This document shows positions 63,515 through 64,000 of a stretch of 64,000 bases of DNA, piece after piece. Source of the DNA: Arthrobacter sp. 9V (GTDB lineage: Bacteria > Actinomycetota > Actinomycetes > Actinomycetales > Micrococcaceae); contig NZ_LR732912.1 in assembly GCF_902506065.1 (NCBI RefSeq), positions 1,999,983 through 2,063,982 on the forward strand, read 5' to 3'. The notes beneath the pieces are model-generated. The model saw nothing but the letters and a program-made list of their open reading frames with translations, was not told where the DNA came from and did not search any database. A program made the position numbers and the translations under genes. How positions within the stretch are numbered: position 1 is the stretch's first letter; the number at the start of each line of letters is the position of its first letter.

Positions 63515-64000
63515 CTAGGCGCTGATCACATTGAAACCGAGCAGGACATACAAAGCCAGGCCCAGGAGGATCCGGTACCAAACGAACAGCCGGTAACTGC
63601 GGGTGGAGACGAACTTCAAGAACCAGCCGATGATGACGTATCCCACCACGAAAGCGATGACTGTGGCCAGCGCAGTCTCGGGGAGGCCGTAGGGACCACT
63701 AAGACCTTCGTTGGAAACGGTCTTGTAGAGCTGGTACAGGCCACTGCCAAACACGGCGGGTATGGCCAGGAGGAAGGAGTACCGGGCAGCCGCTTCACGG
63801 GTGTACCCCATGAGGAGGCCGGCGGTGATGGTGCCGCCGGAGCGGGAAACACCGGGAATCAGGGCCATTGCTTGGGCGAAGCCGTAGAGAATGCCGTGCT
63901 TGTAGCTCAATTGGGTGAGATCCCGCTCCTGCCGGCCAATGGCGTCGGCAACAGCGAGGATCATGCCGAACACGATCAGCATGGTGGCAACGATCCACAT
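63515..64000 (-). CDS. uppP: Undecaprenyl-diphosphatase, 5' part outside window
   Basis: The C-terminal 161 residues of a BacA/UppP-type membrane phosphatase that recycles undecaprenyl diphosphate after cell-wall glycan transfer. [42 protein letters not shown] carries the conserved PGxSRSGGT catalytic motif. The reading frame continues past position 64000, so the N-terminal half is missing. Membrane helices cover most of what is visible. It also confers basal bacitracin resistance in other bacteria. Confidence 0.93.
   Translation of the reverse strand: MWIVATMLIVFGMILAVADAIGRQERDLTQLSYKHGILYGFAQAMALIPGVSRSGGTITAGLLMGYTREAAARYSFLLAIPAVFGSGLYQLYKTVSNEGLSGPYGLPETALATVIAFVVGYVIIGWFLKFVSTRSYRLFVWYRILLGLALYVLLGFNVISA

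Overview
The window looks like chromosomal DNA of a high-GC actinobacterium of the family Micrococcaceae, most like Arthrobacter/Paenarthrobacter. The signs are a complete Pup-proteasome locus, mycothiol synthesis (mshC), RbpA, the actinobacterial bcc-aa3 respiratory genes (ctaCDF, ctaE-qcrCAB), many GTG/TTG starts, and a naturally fused PafB-PafC regulator as known from Arthrobacter aurescens. No rRNA, tRNA, CRISPR array or intact mobile element was seen.

Layout. 1-5 kb: a partial M13 peptidase, then leuA behind a leucine-rich leader peptide, then recO-uppS. 5-12 kb: two tandem paralogous alpha/beta hydrolases and an FAD dehydrogenase on the minus strand, pyrD, a DUF3043 membrane protein and an M20 peptidase. 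12-22 kb: erpA and the terminal respiratory chain (ctaC-ctaD-ctaF forward; ctaE-qcrC-qcrA-qcrB reverse). Between the two respiratory blocks lies a divergent HPr/GntR pair separated by a DasR-type operator. 22-26 kb: trpD, a single-domain Lrp-type protein, DUF3054, two VOC proteins and a secreted surface protein. 26-34 kb is the most accessory part: a decayed integrase fragment, a MarR/flavin-monooxygenase pair around a perfect 34-bp palindrome, a UvrA-like ATPase that lacks the UvrB-binding insert, and a three-gene type III polyketide operon (synthase, methyltransferase, FAD monooxygenase) with a SnoaL-like protein convergent to it. 34-43 kb: peptide deformylase, an S9 peptidase, an rRNA methyltransferase-like protein, NfeD plus an SPFH protein, rbpA, a polyprenol-phosphate mannosyltransferase and an amidohydrolase.

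43-64 kb is one long, mostly minus-strand block. Its gene order matches the mycobacterial Rv2092c-Rv2136c region: helY, tatC, tatA, pafBC, (two FKBPs), pafA, prcA, prcB, pup, dop, arc, trmI, a site-2 protease, a HAD phosphatase, a PAC2 protein (forward), mshC and uppP (cut by the window end). Together these genes tag proteins with Pup, unfold and degrade them, recycle Pup, and activate the DNA-damage response (PafBC).

A recurring signal is a TANNNT -10 hexamer exactly 6-7 nt before the start codon, with no Shine-Dalgarno sequence. I found 17 clear cases, which points to widespread leaderless mRNAs and fixes several starts. The best candidates for new biology are the type III PKS operon with its neighbouring UvrA-like ATPase, the leuA leader, the dre-like operator between ptsH and gntR, and the MarR operator.
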